Shown here: positions 38,213-48,111 of the stretch, piece by piece | How positions within the stretch are numbered: the first letter of the stretch is position 1 | How the letters are laid out: each line of letters starts with the position of its first letter | NCBI RefSeq assembly: GCF_918814575.1 | Contig: NZ_CAKKNS010000009.1 | Span: 21,829 to 85,828 of the forward strand | Direction of reading: 5' to 3' | Origin: Periweissella fabaria | GTDB lineage: Bacteria; Bacillota; Bacilli; Lactobacillales; Lactobacillaceae | DNA length: 64,000 nucleotides | The notes under the pieces: generated by a model | What the model saw: the letters and a program-made list of their open reading frames with translations, nothing else | Told to the model about the DNA's origin: nothing | The model's database searches: none | Program-made: the position numbers and the translations under genes

Positions 38213-39037
38213 ATGAAAACTCTCCCGCACGTATGGTTATATCCAAATATTGACAAAAAAACTAATTCCCGTAAACCAGCATCAATCAAAATAGATTTTC
38301 GTAATACGAATATGTTGTTGATGGAGCTTGATAAACGGCATCAGATAAAGCAAGTTGATTTGGCGGGCGGTAATCTTTGCCAGCCAGCTGTCAGTAAAAT
38401 ATTAAATGGTGATAGTTCAACGCTGAGTGTTAAAGCGTTGCTAGTTTTTGGTAAGCAATATGATATGTCCGGTGGTATAACTAAGAGTGTGGACGTAGAT
38501 GTTTTTTCAAAGGTATCGCAAGCGTATTTAAATAACAATCCGCGTCACTTTGCGGATGAACTTGAAAAAATTAAATACAAAGATTTAATCGATGTCATCG
38601 ATAAATTACGCTACCATGTTTATGATATGGTGTTGCTAAATAGTAAGCATAACTATCAACGTGTTATCAAAGGTGAAGCACCCATCGGTCAGTTAATTGC
38701 CCAGGGACAGTATATTCGGATGGAGTTGATGTTTTACCATCAATTAGCCATAGCCTATCTTAGTTTAGCAATGGATGCAGAGTTTACCCAAATTATGGGC
38801 CAAATTTTAAATGTCTTGAGACGCTATAAAGAGCGCCAAGAGTTACATGATGAATTACATTTAATGTATGCCCTGCTTGGATATGAAGCGTTACAACAAA
38901 AGTTAGTAGCCTATGGACGCCACAAAGAATTAGCGGTACTTTCGCAGAAAATGAAAATTTGGCAAGAAAGTCAAAGTTTCTATAATGGGGTTGTCAAGGC
39001 GTTTGTTGTCTTAGATTATCGATTAAAAAATAAATAA
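38213..39037 (+). CDS. XRE-like helix-turn-helix protein, RRNPP-like architecture
   Basis: A 274-residue protein. After an unusual ~35-residue N-terminus, a divergent helix-turn-helix is visible at about residues 42-70 (IKQVDLAGGNLCQPAVSKIL). The rest (from ~95) is all helical with repeating Y/L/A patterns, as in TPR-containing Rgg/PlcR-type peptide-sensing regulators. That family assignment is inference. No short peptide pheromone gene was recognised nearby. It shares a 40-bp palindromic terminator with uspA. Confidence 0.65.
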   Translation: MKTLPHVWLYPNIDKKTNSRKPASIKIDFRNTNMLLMELDKRHQIKQVDLAGGNLCQPAVSKILNGDSSTLSVKALLVFGKQYDMSGGITKSVDVDVFSKVSQAYLNNNPRHFADELEKIKYKDLIDVIDKLRYHVYDMVLLNSKHNYQRVIKGEAPIGQLIAQGQYIRMELMFYHQLAIAYLSLAMDAEFTQIMGQILNVLRRYKERQELHDELHLMYALLGYEALQQKLVAYGRHKELAVLSQKMKIWQESQSFYNGVVKAFVVLDYRLKNK

Positions 39038-39076
39038 AAAAATAAGCGTCTAACATATGTTAGACGCTTATTTTTT
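39037..39076. terminator. Perfect 40-bp palindromic bidirectional terminator
   Basis: Twenty-base arms AAAAAATAAGCGTCTAACAT and its exact complement meet with no mismatch. It serves the XRE-like gene and the convergent uspA. Confidence 0.9.
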
Positions 39077-39524
39077 ATTTAGTCCGTACAACTAAGACAT
39101 CAACATCAGCAACACGAGTGACGTATTCAGTTACAGAACCAATTAGAATACGTTCAACTGTATTTAAACCAGTTGCCCCAATCATGATTAAATCGGCGTT
39201 GACTGCTTTAGGTGCTTCTTTTGCGATAACGGCCTTTGGTGAGCCATATTCAATCGTATAGCTAACATTAGTGATACCAGCGGCTTTAGCTTTTTCAACA
39301 TAGCCATCAAGGGTCTTTTTAGCAGTTTCTGATACTTCTTCAACCATAGATGTATCAAATGATGATACATTTTGGAAGGCCCGTGTATCGATGACGTGTA
39401 AAATGTGTAAATGAGCGTTGTTACCGTTCCGAAGAGTAACGGCGATGGCTTTATCTAAAGCCAATTCAGCTTCTTTTGAGCCATCAACGGGAATAAGGAT
39501 GTTTAAATAACGTTGGTCTAACAT
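39075..39524 (-). CDS. Universal stress protein UspA family
   Basis: A 149-residue single USP domain. N-terminal ILIPVDGSKEAELAL and C-terminal MIGATGLNTVERILIGSVTEYV include the ATP-binding G-2X-G-9X-G(S/T) pattern (GATGLNTVERILIGS). ATG 39524 follows GAGGT on the minus strand; an upstream in-frame ATG adds 7 residues and is less likely. It has its own promoter (next entry) and may also be reached from the 6S/Lacto-usp transcript upstream. Confidence 0.92.
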   Translation of the reverse strand: MLDQRYLNILIPVDGSKEAELALDKAIAVTLRNGNNAHLHILHVIDTRAFQNVSSFDTSMVEEVSETAKKTLDGYVEKAKAAGITNVSYTIEYGSPKAVIAKEAPKAVNADLIMIGATGLNTVERILIGSVTEYVTRVADVDVLVVRTK

Positions 39525-39568
39525 AATAGATACCTCAGCTTTCAATTTATAGTTCGTTTATTACTTAT

Positions 39569-39597
39569 ATTATAGGTTAAAATTGTGTTTTAAACAA
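39569..39597 (-). promoter_or_regulatory. Promoter of uspA
   Basis: Minus strand: TTGTTT, 17-base spacer, TATAAT. Confidence 0.75.
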
Positions 39598-39603
39598 ATG
39601 ATA

Positions 39604-39891
39604 TCATAAGTAATATTTTAAGAAAGTGCTAAATCGCCATGTTAGCATGGTAGTAGCTAACATGCTAATAATTACTAATACTGCTGCAATTACTAAATAA
39701 CCAAGTAAATTAATAATGATTGTTAATAAGCCTAAAATAATAAAAAGGCGGCCGTAAAATCGACAAAATTTGCTTAATTGAGGGCGATCGGTGACACTAA
39801 TGCCAAGCAAGTTCGTTTGTTGATGGTGCCATAAATAACCACCAATAAAGAGGACGACGGCACCTAAAAACGTAACGAGAATAACTAACAT
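39604..39891 (-). CDS. Small membrane protein, 95 residues
   Basis: Function unknown. Two to three hydrophobic segments: residues 2-20, and 45-85 in one or two spans, with a polar loop TDRPQLSKFCRFYG between. AAAGGA lies before the ATG. It lies between a Lacto-usp/6S-type RNA and uspA, the known order for that RNA class (hypothetical gene then usp). Confidence 0.75.
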   Translation of the reverse strand: MLVILVTFLGAVVLFIGGYLWHHQQTNLLGISVTDRPQLSKFCRFYGRLFIILGLLTIIINLLGYLVIAAVLVIISMLATTMLTWRFSTFLKYYL

Positions 39892-39918
39892 GTGCTAGAT
39901 CCTTTCATAAAAATATAT

Positions 39919-40139
39919 AAAAAAAGAGTAGGGTAACCCTACTCCAGAACACCAATATGGTACCGTTAGAAAATCATTCAGTTTGACCCCGATAAACGCG
40001 AGGTGGTCATCTCAAAAAGTAAAATTACGTTACCAAATGTGTGGCATACGTGCAATTAAATCCATCCATGACCGAAATGTAGTTACTTGTAAGGCAAAGC
40101 TGAAATAAGTAGATTTTCGCGTATACCTTAGAAATCCTT
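39919..40139 (-). ncRNA. ssrS: 6S-type RNA (Lacto-usp motif candidate)
   Basis: Minus strand: an extended -10 TGCTATAAT (40154-40146) precedes a gene-free ~220-nt transcript that folds as a long rod (for example ACGCGA/TCGCGT and GGTCAT/ATGACC) and ends in GAGTAGGGT/ACCCTACTC plus seven Ts. Size, shape, position downstream of rarA and position upstream of a hypothetical gene plus usp all match the Lacto-usp RNAs, proposed to be 6S RNA of lactic acid bacteria. 6S RNA binds the housekeeping RNA polymerase. Confidence 0.72.
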
Positions 40140-40188
40140 ACTTAAATTATAGCAATTTTTACGCTAAAATAAACCCTTTTTGTTTAGG

Positions 40189-41457
40189 TTAATTACGGTT
40201 TCGTAAGCGTTGGGCAATTTCTTTTAATTGAGCCTCATGTTTACTATTTCCTTTTGGTTGGAAATAGTCGGCATTTTTTAAATTATCAGGTAAATATTGT
40301 TGTTTGACCCAATCATTTGGATAATCATGAGGATATTTATAATCGATTCCACGGCCGAGTTTAGCAGCGCCTTGATAATGAGCATCTCGTAAATGTGAGG
40401 GAATGTTACCAGTATGACCATTAGCAAGATCAGCTAACGCATTATCGATGGCAACATAAGCGGCATTTGATTTGGCAGATAAGGCTAGTTCAATCACGGC
40501 ATTGGCTAGCGGAATCCGTGCTTCAGGTAGCCCAAGTTTATTGGCCGCTTCAATGGCACTGACAGCATGGGCTGCTGCAGTCGGGTTGGCTAAGCCGACA
40601 TCTTCATAGGCGATTACTAGTAGCCGCCGCATGATAATTGGTAAATCACCAGCCGTAATTAAACGGGCCAAGTAATGCAACGCGGCATTGACATCGCTAC
40701 CACGAATTGATTTTTGAAAGGCGGAAATAACATCGTAATGAGCATCCCCATCTTTATCAGCACTAATGGTTTTCTTTTGGATAACTTGTTGAATGGTTTT
40801 AAGTGGTAACTCGATAATGCCATCGGTATTTGGTTTGGTTGATAAAACGGCTAATTCAAGACCATTAAGTGCACTTCGTAAATCCCCATTAGTTGCAGTG
40901 ATTAATTGTTCCATCGCAGCTGTTTCGAGCTTAACTTGATATTGTCCTAAGCCGCGTTCAGCATCATCTAAGGCCCGGTTAATGGCGATCTTGATATCGG
41001 CTGGCTCGAGAGGATTTACTTCAAATATTTGCGTACGTGAACGAATGGCCGGATTAATTGTGATATATGGATTTTCTGTTGTAGCTCCAATTAAAATGAT
41101 TGCACCACTTTCAAGGTGCGGTAGTAAAAAATCTTGTTTGGTTTTGTCAAGTCGGTGAATTTCATCGAGTAATAAGATAACAGTCCCCGACATTTTTGCC
41201 TCTTCTGCGACAATTTGCATATCTTTTTTGGTATCAGTAGCGGCATTTAAAATACGGAAAGCATATTTAGTTGAACCCGCAATCGCACTAGCAATACTTG
41301 TTTTACCAGTACCAGGGGGACCGTAAAGAATCATTGATGATAGCCGCTTGGCTTTAACCATTCGATTAATTATTTGCCCCTCACCAACTAAATGTTGTTG
41401 GCCAACAATTTCGGTGATGTTTTTGGGTCGCATGCGAAAGGCTAATGGTTGCTGCAT
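40189..41457 (-). CDS. rarA: Replication-associated recombination protein RarA (MgsA)
   Basis: AAA+ ATPase acting at stalled replication forks. Walker A YGPPGTGKTS at about 45-54, Walker B LLLDEIHRL, and the C-terminal tetramerisation region (IPSHLRDAHYQGAAKLGRG). 422 residues is normal. Starts four bases after the YueI-like gene upstream of it on the minus strand, so they are one operon. Confidence 0.95.
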   Translation of the reverse strand: MQQPLAFRMRPKNITEIVGQQHLVGEGQIINRMVKAKRLSSMILYGPPGTGKTSIASAIAGSTKYAFRILNAATDTKKDMQIVAEEAKMSGTVILLLDEIHRLDKTKQDFLLPHLESGAIILIGATTENPYITINPAIRSRTQIFEVNPLEPADIKIAINRALDDAERGLGQYQVKLETAAMEQLITATNGDLRSALNGLELAVLSTKPNTDGIIELPLKTIQQVIQKKTISADKDGDAHYDVISAFQKSIRGSDVNAALHYLARLITAGDLPIIMRRLLVIAYEDVGLANPTAAAHAVSAIEAANKLGLPEARIPLANAVIELALSAKSNAAYVAIDNALADLANGHTGNIPSHLRDAHYQGAAKLGRGIDYKYPHDYPNDWVKQQYLPDNLKNADYFQPKGNSKHEAQLKEIAQRLRNRN

Positions 41458-41461
41458 AAGA

Positions 41462-41926
41462 TTATTTTCCTTTGAAAAGTTTTTGCCACCACGTTAATTG
41501 TACTTGAGCGGGGGTATCTGACTCGTTTGATTGGCGTAAACTAGCGATAGGTTGGGCTGGTTCTTGAACGGCAGTAGTAAGATTAACAAGTGCAAGCGCA
41601 ACGTTATCTGGTGTAGTTCGGTAGTGCGAATCGGTTTTTAATTGTACTGGAAAATTACGCTTTTTAGCTAAATTTAAAAAGGGTGTTAACGAATTAATAG
41701 GCAAATTACCATTTAAGAGTAAGGTTGCATTAGGTTGTTTAGTTAGGGCAATGTCCCATTCTGCTAAGTAACCATCAGTATTTAATTCGTTAACGGTCAT
41801 TATAAAGTAGACCCGTTCCTTAAATGAACCCAGATAAGCATTTTGTTCATCTGGATTAAGTTGTTGATCACCATAGCGGGCGTGATCAAGGTGCTGGCTT
41901 AGATTGTTTGTTTCGTCAGTAGGCAT
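41462..41926 (-). CDS. YueI family protein (DUF1694)
   Basis: A 154-residue soluble protein whose LNPDEQNAYLGSFKERVYF stretch is the DUF1694/YueI signature. No biochemical role is established. It is the first gene of a two-gene operon with rarA. AGGAGG precedes the start on the minus strand. Confidence 0.82.
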   Translation of the reverse strand: MPTDETNNLSQHLDHARYGDQQLNPDEQNAYLGSFKERVYFIMTVNELNTDGYLAEWDIALTKQPNATLLLNGNLPINSLTPFLNLAKKRNFPVQLKTDSHYRTTPDNVALALVNLTTAVQEPAQPIASLRQSNESDTPAQVQLTWWQKLFKGK

Positions 41927-42036
41927 AGCAACCTCCTTGTCGGCAGTGTTTGAATATATAAACGATTATACCAGTTAATATAAAAAGGTGTAAAATCCAG
42001 TGAATCAGTTAATTACATCAAAATTTAAGTTGAGAG

Positions 42037-42065
42037 TTGGCAAGTGAAGTTATATATGGTATGAT
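42037..42065 (+). promoter_or_regulatory. Promoter of rpsD
   Basis: TTGGCA, 17-base spacer, TGG TATGAT. Confidence 0.82.
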
Positions 42066-42071
42066 ACTCCT

Positions 42072-42254
42072 TGTGTTTAATAAGGCAGCAGTGAACGGTA
42101 AGCTCGTCAATAGCACAGTCAACCACCTTTGTTTTTTAGGAAACCAAGTAACCGTAGCTGTAAGGTGAACGGCGTAGACTGAGCTACACGAATATTGAGT
42201 TCACATGAATTATTAGATAACAAAATATAATTCATAAAATAGGAGGACATTCAT
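42072..42254 (+). promoter_or_regulatory. Leader of rpsD, candidate S4-binding leader
   Basis: A ~183-base untranslated leader with stable pairing, including GTAGCT/AGCTAC (about 42156-42187). S4 represses its own monocistronic mRNA in Bacillus through a leader structure; the same role is inferred here from position and length. Confidence 0.55.
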
Positions 42255-42866
42255 ATGTCTCGTTATACTGGTCCTAAGTACCGTATCTCACGTCGTCTTG
42301 GCGTTTCATTGTCAGGTACAGGTAAAGAACTTGCTAAAAAACCATACGCACCTGGTGACCACGGTCAAGGTCGTCGCGGTAAGCTTTCAGAATACGGTAC
42401 TCAATTGCGCGCTAAGCAACGTATCCGTTTCACTTACGGTTTGAGCGAACGTCAATTCTCAAACTTGTTCAAAAAAGCTGGTAAGGTTCGTAAGGGTACT
42501 CACGGTACTAACTTCTTAGTATTGCTTGAAACTCGTTTGGACAACGTTGTTTACCGTTTAGGTTTGGCTACTACTCGTGCCCAAGCTCGTCAATTGGTAA
42601 ACCACGGCCACATCCTTGTTGATGGTGGACGCGTTGATATCCCATCATACGAAGTTAAGCCTGGTCAAGAAATCTCAGTTCGCGACAAGTCAAAGAAGTT
42701 GGCTATCATTGCTACTTCAGTTGAAGCAACTGTTGCTCGTCCACAATTCGTTGAATTTGATGCAGAAGCATTGAAGGGTTCATTAGTACGTTTCCCAGAA
42801 CGTGAAGAACTTGATGCAGAATTCGAAGAAAACCTTGTGGTTGAATACTACAACAAGCTTGGCTAA
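42255..42866 (+). CDS. rpsD: 30S ribosomal protein S4 (RpsD)
   Basis: Primary 16S rRNA-binding protein. The N-terminus [16 protein letters not shown] and the S4 domain ([28 protein letters not shown], from about residue 90) are unmistakable. 203 residues. AGGAGG precedes ATG. It is a single-gene unit, as in other Firmicutes, with strongly biased codon use. Confidence 0.98.
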   Translation: MSRYTGPKYRISRRLGVSLSGTGKELAKKPYAPGDHGQGRRGKLSEYGTQLRAKQRIRFTYGLSERQFSNLFKKAGKVRKGTHGTNFLVLLETRLDNVVYRLGLATTRAQARQLVNHGHILVDGGRVDIPSYEVKPGQEISVRDKSKKLAIIATSVEATVARPQFVEFDAEALKGSLVRFPEREELDAEFEENLVVEYYNKLG

Positions 42867-42888
42867 TCTTTGGTTACCATGTTTTTGG

Positions 42889-42920
42889 AAAAAGCGGTCG
42901 ATATTGTCGATCGCTTTTTT
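42889..42920 (+). terminator. Terminator after rpsD
   Basis: AAAAGCGGTCGA / TCGATCGCTTTT plus T-run. Confidence 0.88.
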
Positions 42921-43009
42921 GTTGTCTAAAATTTTCTTAATGTTTTTGCATTCGTTACTTATAAATGTTACGGTATGGATTGATAAATTAATTGAAGAGG
43001 TTCGAAACT

Positions 43010-43837
43010 ATGAGTATACGTTTAATAGCTGTTGATATGGATGGGACGTTTTTAAATGACCAAAATGAATTTAATCGGCAACGGTTTCAAAATTTATTAC
43101 CACAATTGGCTGCTAAGGATATTAAATTTGCTGTGGCTAGTGGCTCTCAATACCAACGTTTACAAGGAAAGTTTGCGGGCATTGATGCTGAAATTTTCTT
43201 TATTTCACAAAATGGCTCTGTTGTTCATGATGGTGATGAATTTTTGGCTGCGGCGCCGATTACGGATGATTTGATTCGGGATGTTTTTACAGTGATTGCT
43301 GAATTTCCGGTGGAATATATTAGCCAAGTGATTGTTTCAGGGGTTGAAAAGACCTATGTAGAAAGTGGTATACCGGCCGAAGTCCAAGCGATGGTTGCCG
43401 AATACTTTAGTGATTTAGCTGTTATAGATAATTTAAGTAAAATTTCAAGTGCAACGGTTGGTGAAGGATTAACAAAAATTGGGGTGCGCTTTTCAAGTAA
43501 AACACCTAACCTCGAAGCGGTTATTGCAAACTTTCGGGCTAAATTACCTGCTCAATTAGCTAGTTTGAATTCCGGCTTTAACATTGAATTAGTCGGGGTT
43601 GGGGATGTTAATAAGGCTACCGGTATTAAAATGATTCAAGATAAATATGATATCGCACCAGATGAAATTGTAACTTTTGGTGATAACGAAAATGATATTG
43701 CCATGTTGGCGTTAACGCCGCATAGTTATGCCATGGAAAATGCGCACAGCAAGGTCAAAGAAATTGCCCAACATGTCGCACCTACAAATAATGAAGAGGG
43801 TGTCTTAACGGTCATTGAACAGTTGTTAGCAGAATAA
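43010..43837 (+). CDS. Cof-type HAD-IIB family phosphatase
   Basis: A 275-residue HAD hydrolase with motif I DMDGTF (D9, D11), motif II near ASGS, and the C-terminal GDNENDIAML motif. The C2-type cap lies between. Such enzymes dephosphorylate sugar phosphates or flavin/PLP-type substrates; the substrate cannot be told. ATG 43010 follows GAAGAGG; an upstream in-frame ATG adds 6 residues. Confidence 0.9.
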   Translation: MSIRLIAVDMDGTFLNDQNEFNRQRFQNLLPQLAAKDIKFAVASGSQYQRLQGKFAGIDAEIFFISQNGSVVHDGDEFLAAAPITDDLIRDVFTVIAEFPVEYISQVIVSGVEKTYVESGIPAEVQAMVAEYFSDLAVIDNLSKISSATVGEGLTKIGVRFSSKTPNLEAVIANFRAKLPAQLASLNSGFNIELVGVGDVNKATGIKMIQDKYDIAPDEIVTFGDNENDIAMLALTPHSYAMENAHSKVKEIAQHVAPTNNEEGVLTVIEQLLAE

Positions 43838-43869
43838 TAATTGATTGCAATGTGAATTCAATTGAACAC

Positions 43870-43910
43870 AAAAGCGGTGGTAGAAATACTATTTTCTACC
43901 CCGCTTTTTT
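43870..43910 (+). terminator. Terminator after the HAD gene
   Basis: AAAAGCGGTGGTAGAAA / TTTCTACCCCGCTTTT, followed by Ts. Confidence 0.88.
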
Positions 43911-43998
43911 GCTGTATTAAGATGTAATGGACATGTGGATATGCTATGATTACTTTTATTGCATTTTTCAAATAGTTAAATATTAAGGAATAAAGAAC

Positions 43999-45414
43999 AT
44001 GAATAAAAAAGGCATCAGTCTACCAATGTTAATTGCATTGGTTATTAGTTCATCAATTGGAACCGCAATTTTTACTTTCACAAGCAGTTTTGCTAAAGTT
44101 GCGGCCCCTGGTCCCATGCTATTAGCATGGGGGATTGTTGGGGTTGGGGTATTAGCTTTAGCGTTAACCTTTAGTAATTTAATCAATAAACGACCAGATC
44201 TTGATGGAATCTTTGCTTATGCTGAAGCTGGGTTTGGCCCTTTTGCCGGTTTTTTAAGTGGGTGGGGTTATTGGTTATCCGCATGGGTCGGCAATGTCGC
44301 TTTTGCCACGATTTTAGTTAGTTCGATTGGGTATTTTTTACCGATTTTCAAAAGTGGCCAAAATATGCCATCAATTATTTTAGCCTCAGTGATTGCCTGG
44401 GCCTTGAATTGGTTTGTCAGTCGTGGCGTGGAATCAGCAACTGCTGTTAATACGATTGTAACGGTTTGTAAATTAATTCCGTTGTTTGTATTTATCTTGG
44501 TGGCAATCGTTTTATTTAACGGTCATTTGTTTACTGCTGATTTTTGGGGCAATATTCATGATAATTTTAGTAATCACTTAGTATGGCCACAAGTTAAGCA
44601 ATGTATCATGATGATGATGTGGTCGTTTGTGGGTATCGAAGGAGCAACCATGATGTCATCACGGGCCCGGGTTAAACGCGATGCTAGTAAAGCAACCATT
44701 ATTGGAGTAATCACTTTAATTTTGTTATATAGTCTGGTTTCTTTATTACCATATGGTTATTATGATCAACAACAATTAGCGCATTTACCGCAACCATCGT
44801 TAGTGTATTTATTTAGTCAGATGGTCGGGCCAATTGGCGGGGCTTTTATGAGTTTGGGATTAGTAATTTCAATCTTAGGAGCATGGTTGTCATGGACGAT
44901 GTTGCCGGCGGAAACGGTTATGTTAATGAGCCAAGCCAATTTATTACCGAAATATTTTGCAAATAAAAATCGTGCTGGTGCACCACATACGGCGTTATTA
45001 ATTACCCAAGTGTTAGTGCAATTATTCTTGTGTTCATTATTATTTACTAAGCAAGCGTATAACTTTGCAGCATCGTTATGTACAGCAGCGATTGTAATCA
45101 CATATTGTTTTGTGGCGGCTTATCAAATTAAACATTCACTACAAAATTGGCAACAAAAAGATGCAAAATGGCAACTTGGTATCGGAATTATAGCAATTGC
45201 TTTTCAAATAATTGGTATTAGTTTGAATGGCATTCAATACCTCTTGTTAGCGATGATTGCCTATGTTCCAGGAATTTATTTTTATCGACAAGCACGTCAA
45301 GTAGCTAATGGTAAACATAAGATGGCTAAACATGAATTTGGGATTACGATTCTGATTGCAGGGAGTGCAATTGTAGCAATTGGTGGCCTCATAATTGGTA
45401 AAATAACTTTGTAA
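43999..45414 (+). CDS. APC family basic amino acid permease/antiporter
   Basis: A 471-residue transporter with about 12-13 membrane helices. SSSIGTAIFTFTSSFAK (helix 1) and the mid-region MMWSFVGIEGATMMSSRA are typical of the arginine:ornithine / basic amino acid antiporter branch. ATG 43999 has a weak AAGGAA. No arc genes adjoin it, so arginine deiminase linkage is not shown. Monocistronic with its own terminator. Confidence 0.85.
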   Translation: MNKKGISLPMLIALVISSSIGTAIFTFTSSFAKVAAPGPMLLAWGIVGVGVLALALTFSNLINKRPDLDGIFAYAEAGFGPFAGFLSGWGYWLSAWVGNVAFATILVSSIGYFLPIFKSGQNMPSIILASVIAWALNWFVSRGVESATAVNTIVTVCKLIPLFVFILVAIVLFNGHLFTADFWGNIHDNFSNHLVWPQVKQCIMMMMWSFVGIEGATMMSSRARVKRDASKATIIGVITLILLYSLVSLLPYGYYDQQQLAHLPQPSLVYLFSQMVGPIGGAFMSLGLVISILGAWLSWTMLPAETVMLMSQANLLPKYFANKNRAGAPHTALLITQVLVQLFLCSLLFTKQAYNFAASLCTAAIVITYCFVAAYQIKHSLQNWQQKDAKWQLGIGIIAIAFQIIGISLNGIQYLLLAMIAYVPGIYFYRQARQVANGKHKMAKHEFGITILIAGSAIVAIGGLIIGKITL

Positions 45415-45468
45415 TATAACTTAGTTGTGATATTTTTATCAAATATTTACAAATGAATAAATAACCCT

Positions 45469-45495
45469 AAAAAGCCTGTTATAATGGGCTTTTTT
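45469..45495 (+). terminator. Terminator after the permease
   Basis: AAAAAGCC / GGCTTTTT around TGTTATAATG, followed by Ts. Confidence 0.8.
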
Positions 45496-45540
45496 GTTAG
45501 CGTTAAAGACCAATTAAAACGAAAGATAGCTTAAATTTGT

Positions 45541-45581
45541 TTAGCACTTATATTGCTAAATTATGGATTGTGGCGTACAAT
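45541..45581 (+). promoter_or_regulatory. gap promoter with inverted repeat
   Basis: TTGCTA (45553-45558), 17-base spacer, TACAAT (45576-45581). The inverted repeat TTAGCA-N7-TGCTAA (45541-45559) covers the -35 and could be an operator. Confidence 0.7.
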
Positions 45582-45621
45582 TAAAACTGTTAAAAAACTA
45601 ATTCTGTTGGAGGAATTTACT

Positions 45622-46644
45622 ATGACTGTGAAGGTTGGTATTAACGGTTTCGGACGTATTGGTCGTCTTGCATTCCGTCGTATTCTTGAATTGAAAGACA
45701 CTGCTTCAGATATTGAAGTGGTTGCTATTAACGATTTGACTAGTCCATCAATGTTGGCATACCTTTTGAAGTATGACTCAACTCATGGAACTTTGAAGGC
45801 TGAAGTTTCAGCTACTGAAAACTCAATTATCGTTGACGGTAAGGAATACAAAGTTTACGCCGAACGTAACGCTGCTGACTTAAAGTGGGTTGAAGAAGCC
45901 GGTGTTGAATACGTACTTGAATGTACTGGATTCTACACTTCAGAAGAAAAATCACAAGCACACATCGATGCTGGTGCAAAACGTGTCTTGATCTCAGCTC
46001 CTGCTGGTGCTATTAAGACTGTTGTTCCTGGTGTTAACTTGGATATCTTGGACAAGGACGATGTTATCGTTTCTGCTGGTTCATGTACTACAAACTGTCT
46101 TGCACCAATGGCCTTCTTCTTGAACGAAGAATTTGGTCTTGAAGTTGGTACTATGACTACTGTTCACGCATTTACTTCAACTCAAATGATTCTTGACGGT
46201 CCTCGCGGTTCAAAACCACGTAACAACCGTTCAGCTTCAGTTAACACTATTCCTCACTCAACTGGTGCCGCTAAGGCTATCGGTCTTGTAGTTCCTGAAT
46301 TACAAGGTAAACTTCAAGGTCACGCCCAACGTGTTGGTGTTGTTGACGGTTCATTGACTGAATTGGTTTCAATTCTTTCAAAGAAGGTTACTGCTGAAGA
46401 AGTTAACGAAGCAATCAAGAAGCACACTGAAGGTAACGAAGCCTTTGGTTGGAACGAAGACGGAATCGTATCATCAGATATCATTGGTGACACACACGGT
46501 TCAGTATTTGACCCAACTCAAACTGAAGTTACTACTGCCGGTGACTTCCAATTGGTTAAGACTGTTGCTTGGTACGATAACGAATACGGTTTCACTTCAA
46601 ACATGATCCGTACTTTGCTTCACTTTGCAACTCTTGAAGCTTAA
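45622..46644 (+). CDS. gap: Glyceraldehyde-3-phosphate dehydrogenase, type I
   Basis: Converts G3P to 1,3-bisphosphoglycerate with NAD. N-terminal NAD fold [20 protein letters not shown] and active-site C155 in [12 protein letters not shown]. 340 residues. TTGGAGG before ATG 45622. Very strongly biased codon use indicates high expression. Stands as its own unit; no cggR is upstream. Confidence 0.98.
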   Translation: MTVKVGINGFGRIGRLAFRRILELKDTASDIEVVAINDLTSPSMLAYLLKYDSTHGTLKAEVSATENSIIVDGKEYKVYAERNAADLKWVEEAGVEYVLECTGFYTSEEKSQAHIDAGAKRVLISAPAGAIKTVVPGVNLDILDKDDVIVSAGSCTTNCLAPMAFFLNEEFGLEVGTMTTVHAFTSTQMILDGPRGSKPRNNRSASVNTIPHSTGAAKAIGLVVPELQGKLQGHAQRVGVVDGSLTELVSILSKKVTAEEVNEAIKKHTEGNEAFGWNEDGIVSSDIIGDTHGSVFDPTQTEVTTAGDFQLVKTVAWYDNEYGFTSNMIRTLLHFATLEA

Positions 46645-46658
46645 TTATAACTTATAAG

Positions 46659-46687
46659 AAAAGATGACTTTGGGTCATCTTTTTTTT
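46659..46687 (+). terminator. Terminator after gap
   Basis: AAAAGATGAC / GTCATCTTTT plus T-run; the end overlaps the -35 of the next promoter. Confidence 0.88.
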
Positions 46688-46714
46688 GTGATTTGCTAAA
46701 CAAGGTGTTAAAAT
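46686..46714 (+). promoter_or_regulatory. Promoter of pgk
   Basis: TTGTGA, 17-base spacer, TGT TAAAAT (extended -10). Confidence 0.65.
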
Positions 46715-46782
46715 AGCAATAGGTGTTGTGTATGTTTGCACAGCCAAAACTTGTTGATAAAAAATTTCAGGAGGATTCTAAA

Positions 46783-47985
46783 TTGGCTAAGTTAACTGTT
46801 TCTGATTTAGATTTACAGGGCAAAAAAGTCCTTATGCGTGTTGATTTCAATGTTCCATTGAAAGATGGTGTCGTTACTAACGATAACCGGATTGTGGCTG
46901 CTTTGCCAACAATTAAATACGTTATTGAAAATGGCGGTCGTGCGATTCTTTTCTCTCACTTGGGTCGTATCAAGTCAGAAGAAGACAAGCAAGCCTTGTC
47001 AATGAAGCCAGTGGCACAAAAGTTAGCTGATTTGCTTGGCAAACCAGTAAACTTTGTTCCTGCTACTGAAGGTCCTGTATTGGAAGAAGCTATCGCCAAC
47101 TTAAAAGATGGTGAAGTTCTCGTCTTTGAAAACACCCGTTTTGAAGATGTTGTAAATGGTGAAGTTGTTAAACGTGAATCAAAGAATGACCCAGAACTTG
47201 GTAAGTACTGGGCATCTCTTGGTGACGTTTTTGTTAACGATGCCTTTGGTACTGCACACCGTGCCCACGCTTCAAACGCAGGTATCGCTGCTAACATCGC
47301 CCAAACTGCAGCTGGTTTCTTAATGGAAAAAGAAATCAAGTTCTTGGGTGGTGCAGTTGAAAACCCAGCTCGTCCATTCGTTGCTATTCTTGGTGGTGCG
47401 AAGGTTTCAGATAAAATCGGTATCATCGAAAACTTGTTAGCTAAAGCTGACAAAGTTATCGTTGGTGGTGGTATGGCTTACACATTCGACGTTGCCAACG
47501 GCAAGAAGATTGGTAACTCATTATTTGAAGAAGATAAATTAGAATTAGCCAAGGAATTGATTGCTAAAGCTGGTGACAAGCTTGTCCTTCCAGTTGATGC
47601 AGTAGCTGCCGATGCATTCTCTAACGATGCTAAGACAGTTGTAACTGATGGTGATATTCCTGATGGTTACATGGGTCTTGATATTGGACCTAAGTCAATT
47701 GAACTTTTCAAGAACACTTTAGATGGTGCTAAGACAGTTGTTTGGAACGGACCTATGGGTGTGTTTGAAATGTCTAACTTTGCTAAGGGTACCCTTGAAG
47801 TTGGTTCATACCTTGCAACTCTTGAAGGTGCAACTACTATTGTTGGTGGTGGTGATTCAACTGCTGCTGCGCAACAATTAGGAATTGCTGACAAGCTTAC
47901 TCACATTTCTACAGGTGGTGGTGCATCACTTGAATACCTTGAAGGTAAGACACTTCCTGGTATTGCAGCAATCTCAGAAAAGTAA
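46783..47985 (+). CDS. pgk: Phosphoglycerate kinase
   Basis: Transfers phosphate from 1,3-BPG to [16 protein letters not shown] (substrate loop), and the ATP site with [11 protein letters not shown] and GGGDSTAA are clear. Start is the TTG at 46783 with AGGAGG 8 bases upstream, giving [17 protein letters not shown]; in-frame upstream codons lack family similarity. 400 residues. High codon bias. Own promoter and terminator. Confidence 0.97.
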   Translation: MAKLTVSDLDLQGKKVLMRVDFNVPLKDGVVTNDNRIVAALPTIKYVIENGGRAILFSHLGRIKSEEDKQALSMKPVAQKLADLLGKPVNFVPATEGPVLEEAIANLKDGEVLVFENTRFEDVVNGEVVKRESKNDPELGKYWASLGDVFVNDAFGTAHRAHASNAGIAANIAQTAAGFLMEKEIKFLGGAVENPARPFVAILGGAKVSDKIGIIENLLAKADKVIVGGGMAYTFDVANGKKIGNSLFEEDKLELAKELIAKAGDKLVLPVDAVAADAFSNDAKTVVTDGDIPDGYMGLDIGPKSIELFKNTLDGAKTVVWNGPMGVFEMSNFAKGTLEVGSYLATLEGATTIVGGGDSTAAAQQLGIADKLTHISTGGGASLEYLEGKTLPGIAAISEK

Positions 47986-48006
47986 GCTGACATATTGTGA
48001 TAAATG

Positions 48007-48041
48007 AAAAGTACTTGATTCGTTGAATCAAGTACTTTTTT
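48007..48041 (+). terminator. Terminator after pgk
   Basis: AAAAGTACTTGATTC-GTT-GAATCAAGTACTTTT, perfect stem. Confidence 0.9.
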
Positions 48042-48111
48042 GTATTCTAAGCAGTCAATAGGGCAAATATGGTATCATTTTAAGTAAATAAAGCATTATG
48101 GAGGTAATATG

